DNA from: Pseudoalteromonas sp. A25
Lineage (GTDB): Bacteria > Pseudomonadota > Gammaproteobacteria > Enterobacterales > Alteromonadaceae
Direction of reading: 5' to 3'
Assembly: GCF_009176705.1 (NCBI RefSeq)
Contig: NZ_AP021846.1
Coordinates: forward strand, 1,210,001 to 1,274,000
Length of the DNA: 64,000 nt
Part shown: in pieces, positions 26,341 through 35,018 of the stretch
Layout of the letters: each line of letters begins with the position of its first letter
How positions within the stretch are numbered: the stretch's first letter is position 1
The notes under the pieces: model-generated
Databases searched by the model: none
The model's input: only the letters and a program-made list of their open reading frames with translations
Told to the model about the DNA's origin: nothing
Made by a program: the position numbers and the translations under genes

Positions 26341-26507
26341 GCTATAGCGTTAAAAAATCAATGTTATGTTATTTTTTTCATTTCAATTCAGAAAGATAAA
26401 ACCCAGTCACTATCGACTTTCCTTTTTTCTTCCAAAACTGTCTTTTTAACTGTTTAATAATTTAAATTATTAAAAACAACGAATTAAAATTAATTATAAA
26501 AAAGTGC

Positions 26508-26534
26508 TAAAGGATTTTCTGTGCAGCCCGATAA
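26508..26534 (+). promoter_or_regulatory. sigma28 promoter of flagellin A4
   Basis: TAAA-N15-CCCGATAA, identical to the A2 and A3 promoters. Confidence 0.85.
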
Positions 26535-26625
26535 CTTAAGTATCCAAGCTGGTGAGTAAAAAACACTCAAACAGCCAAAGAACAAAGTTTAGCGTAAACA
26601 CAGGGTTTACCTTAGGAGAATCATT

Positions 26626-27537
26626 ATGGCACTTTATGTAAATACCAACATATCAAGCTTAAATGCGCAAAGACAGTTGATGAACTCAGGTAATACCCTT
26701 GATACAGCATTCCAACGTCTTTCATCAGGTCTTCGTATTAACAGTGCAAAAGACGATGCGGCAGGTTTACAAATATCAGACCGTTTAACGAGTCAGATAA
26801 ATGGCTTAGAGCAGGGTAACCGAAATGCGAACGACGGCATTTCATTGGCGCAAACCGCAGAAGGTGCGTTGGATGAAATGACGGGCATGTATCAGCGTAT
26901 TCGTACTTTGGCGGCGCAAGCGGCGAATGGTTCAAATACGCAGTCAGACCGAGCCGCTTTGCAGTTAGAGGCAAGACAGCTTGGTGAAGAAATGAACCGT
27001 ATTGCGGCAGATACCACGTTTGGTGGCACAAACTTACTGGATGGTAGTTATAGTGCAGAGTTTCAGGTTGGTGCGGATGCAAACCAAACAATTAGTATGA
27101 CGATGACAGCCATTGAAGCGGCGACAGGTGGTGCGATTTCAGTAAACAGTTTTGCAGTGAGTGACTTGGCAGCAGCGGCGAGTAACGTGTCGGGTGTGAG
27201 TGCGGGTGCAGATACGGCGTTTGCCTCAGCCAGTGGCCTATCATTTACATCGGTTGGTGAGGCGCAGGATGTTTTAGCGGCTGTTGATGCAATGATAGGG
27301 GCGATTGATGCGAAGCGTGCTCAGTTAGGTGCGGTTCAAAACCGATTCTCATCGACTATCCGTAACCAAACGAACATCATTGAAAATGTATCGGCAGCGC
27401 GTTCACGTATTAAAGATGCAGACTTTGCGACAGAAACGGCGACGTTAACCAAAGCGCAGATTTTACAGCAGGCCAGTAGTACAATTTTGTCTCAGGCTAA
27501 CCAGCGTCCGCAGTCAGCTTTATCGCTACTAGGGTAA
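26626..27537 (+). CDS. Flagellin, type A copy 4 (right end of array)
   Basis: The protein is identical to the other A copies. It alone has G at 27510 and 27534, both silent, near its 3' end, and its downstream flank departs from the repeat at 27539. It is therefore the right-hand ancestral A gene whose 3' end was not copied into interior units. A 10-bp hairpin follows its stop. Confidence 0.97.
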   Translation: MALYVNTNISSLNAQRQLMNSGNTLDTAFQRLSSGLRINSAKDDAAGLQISDRLTSQINGLEQGNRNANDGISLAQTAEGALDEMTGMYQRIRTLAAQAANGSNTQSDRAALQLEARQLGEEMNRIAADTTFGGTNLLDGSYSAEFQVGADANQTISMTMTAIEAATGGAISVNSFAVSDLAAAASNVSGVSAGADTAFASASGLSFTSVGEAQDVLAAVDAMIGAIDAKRAQLGAVQNRFSSTIRNQTNIIENVSAARSRIKDADFATETATLTKAQILQQASSTILSQANQRPQSALSLLG

Positions 27538-27548
27538 TGTTTGGAAAA

Positions 27549-27576
27549 GGTGACTATTTAGCTTTTAATAGTCACC
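27549..27576 (+). terminator. Hairpin after flagellin A4
   Basis: GGTGACTATT (27549-27558) pairs perfectly with AATAGTCACC (27567-27576). The loop is T-rich but no T-run follows the stem, so termination is uncertain. It lies at the left of the 430-bp gap 27538-27967. Confidence 0.5.
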
Positions 27577-27596
27577 TCTCGATGTTCGGCGTTGTT

Positions 27597-27674
27597 TTAA
27601 ACTTCTACTTCTACTTCTACTTCTACTTCTACTTCTTCTTCTTCCATACTGTACTGACTTTTTTCAAGTTGCAT
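27597..27674 (-). other. Hexanucleotide microsatellite with a possible 25-residue acidic micro-ORF
   Basis: Six ACTTCT repeats (27601-27636) are followed by TCTTCTTCC. On the minus strand the tract reads as alternating Glu and Val codons and is the end of an open frame from ATG 27674 to TAA 27597: MQLEKSQYSMEEEE followed by VE repeats. No strong ribosome site precedes it, so coding is unproven. The tract lies about 170 bp before the flagellin C promoter. Confidence 0.3.
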
Positions 27675-27805
27675 TTACAGCCTGTTTTTATGTTTCTGTT
27701 AAACTGATTTTCTCCTTATTTCGGTGCGATAAAAGAAAAATTCGAGTGAAAATATATATTTTTCAGGTGTTTATAGTTTGCTTTGGAAAAATTGTTATTT
27801 TTTTC

Positions 27806-27832
27806 TAAAGAAAGTATTTACTCTGCCGATAC
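27806..27832 (+). promoter_or_regulatory. sigma28 promoter of flagellin C
   Basis: TAAA (27806-27809), 15 bp, GCCGATAC (27825-27832): one mismatch, at the last base. The predicted leader is long, about 130 nt. Confidence 0.88.
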
Positions 27833-27967
27833 AACAAATGAGGCAATCCATTTGCTATCAGAAATGTAATAAATGGCTTGATATCTTTTTGTATTCATTC
27901 GGGCGTTTACAAAATGAGTTCAGTTCAAGCCAAGAGTTTATTACTTAATTAATGACAGGAGGCTATT

Positions 27968-28879
27968 ATGGCTATTTATGTTAATACTAATGTTTCGAGC
28001 TTAAATGCTCAAAGACAGCTAAGCAAATCAGGTAATACGCTCGATGAAGCATTTCAGCGTTTATCGTCAGGTATGCGGATCAACAGCGCAAAAGATGATG
28101 CTGCTGGTATGCAAATTTCGAATCGATTGACAGGTCAAATTAATGGCTTAACGCAGGGTAACCGTAACGCGAATGATGGTATTTCTCTTGCTCAAACTGC
28201 AGAGGGTGCATTAGATGAGATGACGGGTATGTACCAGCGTATTCGTACTTTAGCGGCTCAGGCGGCAAATGGTTCAAATACGCAATCAGACCGTGCAGCG
28301 CTGCAGTTAGAAGCGAGGCAGTTAGGCGAGGAAATGAATCGTATCTCTGCGGATACAACGTTTGGTGGCACAAACTTACTAGACGGCAGTTATAGTTCTG
28401 AGTTTCAAGTGGGTGCCGATGCTAATCAAACCATTAGCTTGACAATGACAGCTATCGAAGCTGCAACTGGTGGTTCTATTTCTGTAAACAGTTTTGCTGT
28501 TAGTGATTTAGCGGCAGCGGCGAGTAATGTCTCGGGTGTGAGTGCGGGGGCAGATACGGCGTTTGCCTCAGCCAGTGGTTTATCATTCACATCGGTAGGT
28601 GAGGCACAGGATGTTTTAGCTGCTGTTGATGCGATGATAGGGGCGATTGATGCGAAGCGAGCGCAGTTAGGTGCGGTTCAAAACCGTTTCTCATCAACGA
28701 TTCGAAATCAAACCAATATCATCGAGAATGTTTCTTCTGCTCGTTCGCGTATCCAAGATGCGGATTTTGCAACAGAGACCGCAAAGCTAACGAAAGCTCA
28801 GATCTTGCAACAAGCAAGTTCGTCTATTTTGAGTCAGGCAAATCAGCGCCCGCAAACAGCGCTTTCATTACTTGGCTAG
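27968..28879 (+). CDS. Flagellin, type C
   Basis: The protein has 303 residues, close to type A in protein but clearly diverged in silent positions over the 5' half (MAIYVNTNVSSLNAQRQLSK, MQISNRLTGQ). In the central block (about 28505-28720) DNA identity to A and B rises sharply, including a 29-nt stretch (28550-28578) shared by all three types, which suggests gene conversion. It has a strong ribosome site (AGGAGG) and its own sigma28 promoter. It is the last gene of the flagellin block. Confidence 0.96.
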   Translation: MAIYVNTNVSSLNAQRQLSKSGNTLDEAFQRLSSGMRINSAKDDAAGMQISNRLTGQINGLTQGNRNANDGISLAQTAEGALDEMTGMYQRIRTLAAQAANGSNTQSDRAALQLEARQLGEEMNRISADTTFGGTNLLDGSYSSEFQVGADANQTISLTMTAIEAATGGSISVNSFAVSDLAAAASNVSGVSAGADTAFASASGLSFTSVGEAQDVLAAVDAMIGAIDAKRAQLGAVQNRFSSTIRNQTNIIENVSSARSRIQDADFATETAKLTKAQILQQASSSILSQANQRPQTALSLLG

Positions 28880-28917
28880 GTATAGCAAACTTGACATGCT
28901 ATATTTGTAAGGGGAGA

Positions 28918-28955
28918 GCGGTATTCGATAATCGTTTTGATTACCGCCTTTCCTC
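28918..28955 (+). terminator. Imperfect hairpin between flagellin C and flaG
   Basis: GCGGTATTC pairs with GATTACCGC (one mismatch) and is followed by CTTTCC. The T-run is poor, so it may be a leaky terminator that lowers flaG expression relative to flagellin C. Confidence 0.45.
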
Positions 28956-28978
28956 AGAAAGTAAGATAGGAGAGTATT

Positions 28979-29413
28979 ATGTCTTCTAGTATAGGTACAA
29001 ATGACGCCTTAGTATTCGAACAGAAACGTAGTTTTAGCACGATGCCGGAGCAGGAAAGAAAGCAGCCTGTTGAAAAGGCGACTCAAGGTTTTAGAGAAGA
29101 TGCCGATAAGGATTTGTCTGGAGACAATAAGGATATTACCCAAAAGAGTGAGTTAGATAAACCTTCACTGTCAGAAAGCTTAAACAAGCTTTTTGGTGAT
29201 GAATTAGGCGGTTCACTTCTACAGTCACGCGCTCTAGAGTTTTCTGTTGGCGAATATGAAGGTCAGACAGTTGTTAAAGTGGTTGACAAGGAAAATAAGA
29301 GTGTCATCCGTCAGATTCCTTCTGAGGAATTTATAAAAATGGCACAACGAATTGATTCGTTGTCTGATGAAATGCAAAAAGCACGAGGTGTGCTTTTGGA
29401 TAAAAAAGCTTAA
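28979..29413 (+). CDS. flaG: FlaG family protein
   Basis: The protein has 144 residues. The first 70 are polar and disordered; the C-terminal half LEFSVGEYEGQTVVKVVDKE followed by NKSVIRQIPSEEFIKMAQRI is the FlaG domain. FlaG influences filament length in several bacteria, but its biochemical role is not settled. Its position between flagellin and fliD is the usual one. No sigma28 or sigma54 site is visible in the 99 bp upstream. Confidence 0.92.
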   Translation: MSSSIGTNDALVFEQKRSFSTMPEQERKQPVEKATQGFREDADKDLSGDNKDITQKSELDKPSLSESLNKLFGDELGGSLLQSRALEFSVGEYEGQTVVKVVDKENKSVIRQIPSEEFIKMAQRIDSLSDEMQKARGVLLDKKA

Positions 29414-29449
29414 ATAGTTAGGCTTTAGTTTTGGTTTTTGGAGGTTTAT

Positions 29450-30865
29450 ATGGCATCGATTACATCTGCGGGAGTTGGCTCGGGACTGGACCTCGAAGCA
29501 ATTATAAGCGCGACTCTGGATGCTGAAAATGCACCTAAAGTTGCTAGATTCGATAAAAAAGAATCTACTCTTAAAGTCCAACTTACGGCTTTGGGACAAA
29601 TTAAGTCTGACTTAAGTACTTTTGAATCTTCGTTAGATATTCTCAAAGATATCTCTAACTTTAATAAGCGTAAAACGTCGGTAACACAGCCTGCAGGCGG
29701 AGATATTATTTCTGTAACCTCTCAAAGCACTGCAACTGAAGGTTCATTTAACGTCGCCGTCAAGCAATTGGCGCAAGGAAGTCGTGCTGTTCAGTCTGAT
29801 GCTAGTGCATACACTGCAACAACAGATGTTGTAACTGCATCAGGTGGGACATTGTCATTTGCTGCGGGTGGTAAAACGTTCGATATAACTTTGGCGGCAG
29901 GCGCTACCCTAGCAGATTTAAGAACTGCAATAAATGAAAGCGGAGACAATTTTGGCGTTTCTGCAAATATCATTAACACGGGTAGCCAATCTAAGCTTGT
30001 TTTTACGTCTTCCGAGACTGGTGCTGGCAACGATTTAGTTGTTACGAACAATACAGCTGAGTTAGACAAGGTGTCTACGCAAGCCAACGGTGGTGGGGCT
30101 GGCGGTATGGTTATTGATCCCACGAAAGATGCGGCTCAAAATGCAATTATAGAAATCGATGGTATTGAAGTTAGTAGTGCGACCAATACGTTTGAAAATG
30201 CTATTCAAGACTCAACAATTACGGTGCTTAAAAAAAGCCCCGCAGATCCAAATGATGCTACAAAACTGCTAACTGCAGGGCTTAACATTGATACGGATAA
30301 AGAGTTTGTAAAAGAAACTTTGAACAAGTTCGTTGAAAGTTACAACGCCCTTATGAAGACGCTCAATACGATGGTTACAGCTAAAACTGTAGATGCTACC
30401 GCGAGGGGTCTTAGAGATACACTGGTTAACCAACTTAGTTCTTCCGTATCTGGAGCAGGCAATCTGCAGACTATATTTGACGCTGGTTTAAGCCTTGAAA
30501 AAAATAGTAAGCTTGAAGTGAAAAACTCTGGTGTGAATACATTAGATGAGGTGTTGAACGAATCATACGATGATATTGGCAAGCTTTTTGCAGGTGTTGG
30601 AGGTGTAGCAGAAACGCTTAGTGGGACTGTTGATTTATATTTAAAGGCGGGCGGTTTAATCTCCGATCAAAAAGATGCGTTGGAGAGTGATAAGCGAGCA
30701 TTGGCTGATGATCGAGAGCGGCATACATATAGAATGCAAGTTTATGAATCGAGGCTCAGAGAGAAGTATGCGTCTTTAGATGTTCTTGTTGCGGGGCTTC
30801 GTAGTCAGGGCAACGCTATCTCAGCATCATTAAGCAATTTACCTGGTTTTGTAAAAAGTAAGTAG
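29450..30865 (+). CDS. fliD: Filament cap protein FliD (HAP2)
   Basis: The protein has 471 residues from ATG 29450, preceded by GGAGG; a TTG at 29438 is in frame but lies in the ribosome-site region. SAGVGSGLDLEAIISATLDA is the conserved FliD N-terminus, and the C-terminal segment (YESRLREKYASLDVLVAGLR) forms the C-terminal coiled coil. FliD caps the filament tip and folds incoming flagellin. Confidence 0.95.
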   Translation: MASITSAGVGSGLDLEAIISATLDAENAPKVARFDKKESTLKVQLTALGQIKSDLSTFESSLDILKDISNFNKRKTSVTQPAGGDIISVTSQSTATEGSFNVAVKQLAQGSRAVQSDASAYTATTDVVTASGGTLSFAAGGKTFDITLAAGATLADLRTAINESGDNFGVSANIINTGSQSKLVFTSSETGAGNDLVVTNNTAELDKVSTQANGGGAGGMVIDPTKDAAQNAIIEIDGIEVSSATNTFENAIQDSTITVLKKSPADPNDATKLLTAGLNIDTDKEFVKETLNKFVESYNALMKTLNTMVTAKTVDATARGLRDTLVNQLSSSVSGAGNLQTIFDAGLSLEKNSKLEVKNSGVNTLDEVLNESYDDIGKLFAGVGGVAETLSGTVDLYLKAGGLISDQKDALESDKRALADDRERHTYRMQVYESRLREKYASLDVLVAGLRSQGNAISASLSNLPGFVKSK

Positions 30866-30874
30866 GGTTTTCAT

Positions 30875-31294
30875 ATGGCAAACGCATATTCAAGAGCTTA
30901 TCAAAAAGAGAGTGTTAAATCTCGCCTAGCAGGGGCAGATTCTTACACTATTATATCGATGCTAATGCAAGGCGCATTAGAGCGCCTTGCACGTGGTAAA
31001 GGTTGTATCGAAAGAAACGACCTTGCGGGCAAGTCAGAGCACTTGTCTAAAGCGTCCTCTATCATTTTGGCGTTGATGGAATCTTTGGATCATTCTGAAG
31101 GTCAAGAGGTTACCCAGAATTTGGCTAGTCTTTATGAATACATGAATGGCAGAATCACAGACGCTAGTATAGAAAAGTCGGTTGAACCTCTTGTAGAGGT
31201 TATGACTTTAATGAGCGAGATTAAAGGCGCCTGGGAAGCAATTCCACGCGATGAAGTTGAAAAAGCATTGTCTATGCAAATGCAAAGGGGCTAA
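30875..31294 (+). CDS. fliS: Flagellin export chaperone FliS
   Basis: The protein has 139 residues, the family length. ANAYSRAYQKESVKSRLAGA, ISMLMQGALERLARGKGCIE and IILALMESLDHSEG are FliS signatures. It binds the C-terminus of unexported flagellin and prevents premature polymerisation. It lies 9 bp after fliD. Confidence 0.95.
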   Translation: MANAYSRAYQKESVKSRLAGADSYTIISMLMQGALERLARGKGCIERNDLAGKSEHLSKASSIILALMESLDHSEGQEVTQNLASLYEYMNGRITDASIEKSVEPLVEVMTLMSEIKGAWEAIPRDEVEKALSMQMQRG

Positions 31295-31296
31295 AT

Positions 31297-31641
31297 GTGC
31301 CTCATAGCAACTTCGAGCATTTATTAAAGAATATTGAAGAACTTAACAAGGCCTTTATCGATGTTGTAGAGCGTTTTGAGCAAAATGATGACTCTGATAT
31401 TTTCGAGGAAATAAATAGCACTTCCCAGCTTCGCAGCAAAACAATCAACAAGTTACTGTCAATTAGTGACGAACTGACCACAGAACAGTTGGTTGAAAAA
31501 AAAGCAATTCTAGAAGAGGTGATGGTGCAGGACGAGCATTTTATCTCTCTGTTTTTAGATAAAAAAGAAGAAGTCAAAAACGAGCTCATGACAATAAAGA
31601 AAAGAGGTAAGGGCATTCAAGCTTATAAAAAAGCCACCTAG
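31297..31641 (+). CDS. fliT: FliT-like small helical flagellar protein
   Basis: The protein has 114 residues from GTG 31297, two bases after the fliS stop. It is helical throughout (FEHLLKNIEELNKAFIDVVE, LRSKTINKLLSISDELTTEQ). Size and place after fliS fit FliT or the FlaI protein of Vibrio, chaperones acting on FliD or late export. Sequence similarity in this group is too weak to choose between them, so the symbol is positional. Confidence 0.6.
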   Translation: MPHSNFEHLLKNIEELNKAFIDVVERFEQNDDSDIFEEINSTSQLRSKTINKLLSISDELTTEQLVEKKAILEEVMVQDEHFISLFLDKKEEVKNELMTIKKRGKGIQAYKKAT

Positions 31642-31770
31642 TAGCATAAAGCGAGCTTTTTGTTTCGGTCGTATTGTCTTAGCTTAGTCTATTTAACCTC
31701 ATTTGTTCGCAAACAAATCTTCGCTCATCAGTTCATGCTAAGCTAGTGCAATATTTTATTAGTCATTATT

Positions 31771-31787
31771 TTGGCCTGAAATTTGCT
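31771..31787 (+). promoter_or_regulatory. sigma54 promoter of maf (in the 31642-31975 gap)
   Basis: TTGGCCTGAAATTTGCT: GG (31773-31774), 10 bp, GC (31785-31786). The maf start is 189 bp downstream, so the leader is long. The 334-bp gap also holds a 7-bp hairpin (ATTTGTT/AACAAAT, 31701-31718); nothing else is evident. Confidence 0.8.
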
Positions 31788-31975
31788 TCATAACTTATAA
31801 TATTGGTTAGGCCTAACATGGTTGGGCAAGGTTTGTTTGTACCCAGTATATACAATTGTTTGTTTAAATTTGTTAACTTGCAAGCTTGAATTAAAATTAT
31901 ACTCATGAACAAATAGCGCCTTACCCTGATTATTTTATTCGTACAGACTAGATTCTTTTAAAGGTTATTACACTC

Positions 31976-34087
31976 ATGTCTACGCAGTCCGAAATCGATG
32001 CAATAGTTGCTGTTGCAGAAGCTCAAGTAAACAAGTTAGCTCAGAAAAATGAATTAGAGAAAAAGTTAGCTAAAGCAATGCCAGCTAAGTTTGAGGAAAA
32101 TATTCAAGCTTTTGAAAAATATTTACCCAAGATAGCTGAAGAGTTTTATCATTTTAAACCAAATAATCTTCAACTATTTTGTGCGGAGTCTGGAGATTTA
32201 AATATCTTTCAAGATGGTACTGCGCTATATGGTGAAGACCCTCGAAAGCAATCATATGATCAAGTTCAAAAAGTAAAAGAAAAGCCTAAACTTACATCAA
32301 TGTCATTTAGCCAAAATAAGAATGAAGTTAACGACTTTATTCATACTAAGTATGTTGCTCAAATGTACAATGTGTATTTGGATGCTAAGGAAAAGTATGA
32401 GCCGATGACACGAGTGCCCTCTCATCTCGGTTCTGCTGTCATTTTCGGTATTGGTTTAGGTTATCATTTCAGACCCTTACTTGAAGATGTGACGATTGAT
32501 CATCTTTATATTTGTGAGCCTAACCGAGAAATGTTTTATGCAAGCTTGTTTAGTTGTGACTGGAAGTATGTGTTGGAAACAATAGATGAGCGTGATGGGA
32601 ATGTCGTTTTCAATATTGGTGTTGAATATGAGCAGTTTACCATTGACTTTTTGAATGAGTTAAAAGATAAGGGATTGTTCAATTCAGTTAACTCTTTATT
32701 GTACCAACACTATCCATCTGAAAAATTAACTAAGCTTTTGAAACGATTTGAAAGAGATTTCTTCTTATTGGCCGCAGGTTGGGGATTTTTTGATGATGGT
32801 GTTATCAGCATTGCACATGAATATGGTAATGCTAAAAGACAGATCCCGCTGTTACGTAAAGACGCTAAACTGCCTAAAGTTTATGCGAATATGCCTGTGT
32901 TTATTGTTGCAAATGGACCGTCTCTCGATGAGACACTTGAAACGATTAAATCTTATCAGGGCCAAGCTATTATTTTTAGCTGTGGTTCAGCAATTACGAC
33001 TCTATTAAAGCAAGATATTATTCCTGATTTCCATGTTGCTTTAGAAAGGGCAAAAGTAAGCTTTGACTTCCTTCGAGAGTTTTGTGATGAAGAAAAACTG
33101 AAAAAGGTGAATTTTTTAACCACTACAGTAATGTACCCTGATTGCTCCGACTTGTTTGAGTGGACAGGTATGTCGTTAAAGAATGCGGAGCCCTCAACTA
33201 CAATAGTAAGCGACTATATTGATCGTGGCAGAACGTTTGCTCAGATGCGCTATTGTAATCCGCAGGTGGCCAATACAGCGTTGGCTTTTGCATGCTATAT
33301 GGGCTTTGAGGAAATATATCTATTCGGTGTTGATGGTGGATATAAAGACCCTACACACCATCATTCAAAGCACAGTGTTTACTATAAAGATGATGGTAAC
33401 GAAAAAGAAACTCTGGGTAACTATATCAGACAGGGTGAGTTACAAGTTGAAGGTAACTTTGGTGGAGTAGTTTACAGCCCTGTATTTTATAATACAGGGA
33501 GAGTTTATTTAGAAAAAGCATTGGCAGCATTTAAAAGGGTGAATTGTTTTAATTGCTCTGATGGTGCAAAGATAGAAAACACCCAGCCGTTGCGTTGTTA
33601 TGATATTTTATTAGCACCAGTTCAACCTAAAAAAAGTGAGATGATCAGCTTTATTAAAAACGAACTTTTTGTAGAACGCCAATTTAATGAAGAGGAGTTT
33701 GTAACTTGGGTTGCATACAGTAAATTCAACGAGATTGTGGATACTATGGTTGAATTTGTCGACAAAGAGTTTACATCTCGAGCTGAGTTGGCCAAGGCTT
33801 TGAAGGAGCAGGTCCGATACCTATTTTCTCATTCACAAACAGCTGCAAGACACATTTACTTTCTTTTGGAAGGGACTATGACTTATACGCACTCAATTTT
33901 TAGGATGATGCTATATGGATTCGAGGACGAGCAAAAGAGCGTAGAGGTTACAATGCAAGCGATTGACATATTTAAAGAATATATGAGTGAGGCTAAGAAG
34001 AAATATGCACGTGTACTAGAGGAAGTAGACAAGCATGATAGTTCACTTCTTAGTATGTTCAAAGATGAGGAAATCAAGCGAAATTAA
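31976..34087 (+). CDS. maf: Motility accessory factor (Maf) flagellin glycosyltransferase
   Basis: The protein has 703 residues. The central DUF115/MptE-like domain (about 300-480) is marked by PVFIVANGPSLDETLETIKS, IIFSCGSAITTLL and LFGVDGGY, and helical regions lie on either side. Maf proteins transfer nonulosonic acids such as pseudaminic acid to Ser/Thr of flagellin before export. It opens the glycosylation island and has a sigma54-type promoter. Its 3' end overlaps the convergent acetyltransferase gene by 4 bp. Sugar specificity is inferred from the neighbouring pse genes. Confidence 0.88.
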   Translation: MSTQSEIDAIVAVAEAQVNKLAQKNELEKKLAKAMPAKFEENIQAFEKYLPKIAEEFYHFKPNNLQLFCAESGDLNIFQDGTALYGEDPRKQSYDQVQKVKEKPKLTSMSFSQNKNEVNDFIHTKYVAQMYNVYLDAKEKYEPMTRVPSHLGSAVIFGIGLGYHFRPLLEDVTIDHLYICEPNREMFYASLFSCDWKYVLETIDERDGNVVFNIGVEYEQFTIDFLNELKDKGLFNSVNSLLYQHYPSEKLTKLLKRFERDFFLLAAGWGFFDDGVISIAHEYGNAKRQIPLLRKDAKLPKVYANMPVFIVANGPSLDETLETIKSYQGQAIIFSCGSAITTLLKQDIIPDFHVALERAKVSFDFLREFCDEEKLKKVNFLTTTVMYPDCSDLFEWTGMSLKNAEPSTTIVSDYIDRGRTFAQMRYCNPQVANTALAFACYMGFEEIYLFGVDGGYKDPTHHHSKHSVYYKDDGNEKETLGNYIRQGELQVEGNFGGVVYSPVFYNTGRVYLEKALAAFKRVNCFNCSDGAKIENTQPLRCYDILLAPVQPKKSEMISFIKNELFVERQFNEEEFVTWVAYSKFNEIVDTMVEFVDKEFTSRAELAKALKEQVRYLFSHSQTAARHIYFLLEGTMTYTHSIFRMMLYGFEDEQKSVEVTMQAIDIFKEYMSEAKKKYARVLEEVDKHDSSLLSMFKDEEIKRN

Positions 34088-34737
34088 CCTTTTAAAGGGG
34101 CTTGTCGTAATTGTTGGTATTCATCAGCGAGAATACCAACAATGATATGGTCGACTCTATGGCCTTCATTGTTTACACATTTCTGTTTAATACGGCCCTC
34201 CACTTTATAGCCATTTTTTGCAAGTACTCGTGATGAGCCAACGTGGCCATCATAATATCCTGCATATAACTTAACGATATCTCCTTGAGTAAAACTAAAG
34301 TGTGTTACTCCATGAACTGCTTCTGTAGCGTAACCAACCCCTTGGGCCTCCGGATGTCCTATCACAAAAGATATATCGGCAGCCTTGTGATGCATATCGA
34401 TTGTACCTAAGGTGACTGTTCCAACAAGTCTGCTGCCGTTTTTATCGAATACCCCAAAGTGCATTGACGTTTTCACCTGTTTAAGTTTTGACTCGATATA
34501 CTCCGTAACTGTGCGTTTGGTTTGAGGTGTAAACCTTACTTCTAAGTATCGATTAATGTTTGGGTTATTTAACCAGTTGACATATTCATCCGTTATGTCC
34601 AAAACCTGTATTTCTCTCAATAATAGCCTGCTCGTTTTGATAATTGGTAGCATTTGATTTCGAAGTTCAATGCTTACGTTCTTTCGAATAATTTTTGGAT
34701 CAGGTGAGAGTGCCTCTAATGTCATCAGGTGAGCCAT
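34084..34737 (-). CDS. GNAT-family acetyltransferase (RimJ/RimL type)
   Basis: The protein has 217 residues; the domain starts around LPIIKTSRLLLREIQVLD, so a shorter start at an internal Met is possible. FGVFDKNGSRLVGTVTLGTI and ISFVIGHPEAQGVGYATEAV are the acetyl-CoA-binding strands and loop of RimL-like GNATs. In this position it probably N-acetylates a sugar nucleotide or amino group in the flagellin glycan. It overlaps the maf end by 4 bp in the convergent sense and carries its own upstream region, 34738-35018. Confidence 0.75.
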   Translation of the reverse strand: MAHLMTLEALSPDPKIIRKNVSIELRNQMLPIIKTSRLLLREIQVLDITDEYVNWLNNPNINRYLEVRFTPQTKRTVTEYIESKLKQVKTSMHFGVFDKNGSRLVGTVTLGTIDMHHKAADISFVIGHPEAQGVGYATEAVHGVTHFSFTQGDIVKLYAGYYDGHVGSSRVLAKNGYKVEGRIKQKCVNNEGHRVDHIIVGILADEYQQLRQAPLKG

Positions 34738-35018
34738 CTTATTTTGGATGCTGCGATTTTCAAAGTTTAGTCTGTGTTGTAAGGCATTTCAATACTATAC
34801 ACTATTGATTTATTTTAAATTTCCGGTGGGCGCGTCTTGTGTAATGCTATCACTTCATAATAATATCAAAGTCATAAAAAAGAATTTGAATCGTATCGTA
34901 TAGAGAATTTTCAGGTACATTGAATATTTATATCAACTGGGTCATTTCTCACTACTACTGTAATTTATACTAGATTTAAAGTTACAGTAATTTATTAAGT
35001 CTTCAAAAAGGTTACAGA

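Larger units (their letters stand above)
18698..27538 (+). repeat. Tandem flagellin array: 2,598-bp direct repeat, 3 full copies plus about 1 kb of a fourth
   Basis: Units begin at 18698, 21296, 23894 and 26492. Each full unit holds flagellin A, a 433-bp spacer, flagellin B and a 338-bp spacer; the fourth ends just after the A stop. All start codons repeat exactly 2,598 bp apart. By reading, units are identical except at 18728, 18730, 18951 and 19041 (unit 1 only) and 27510 and 27534 (unit 4 only). Homology with the left flank ends at 18697 and with the right flank at 27539. Confidence 0.95.

Noticed and set aside
18698..27538. CRISPR-like or satellite explanation for the repeats
   Set aside because: The period is 2,598 bp with intact genes and promoters in each unit; there are no short repeats with unique spacers and no cas genes.
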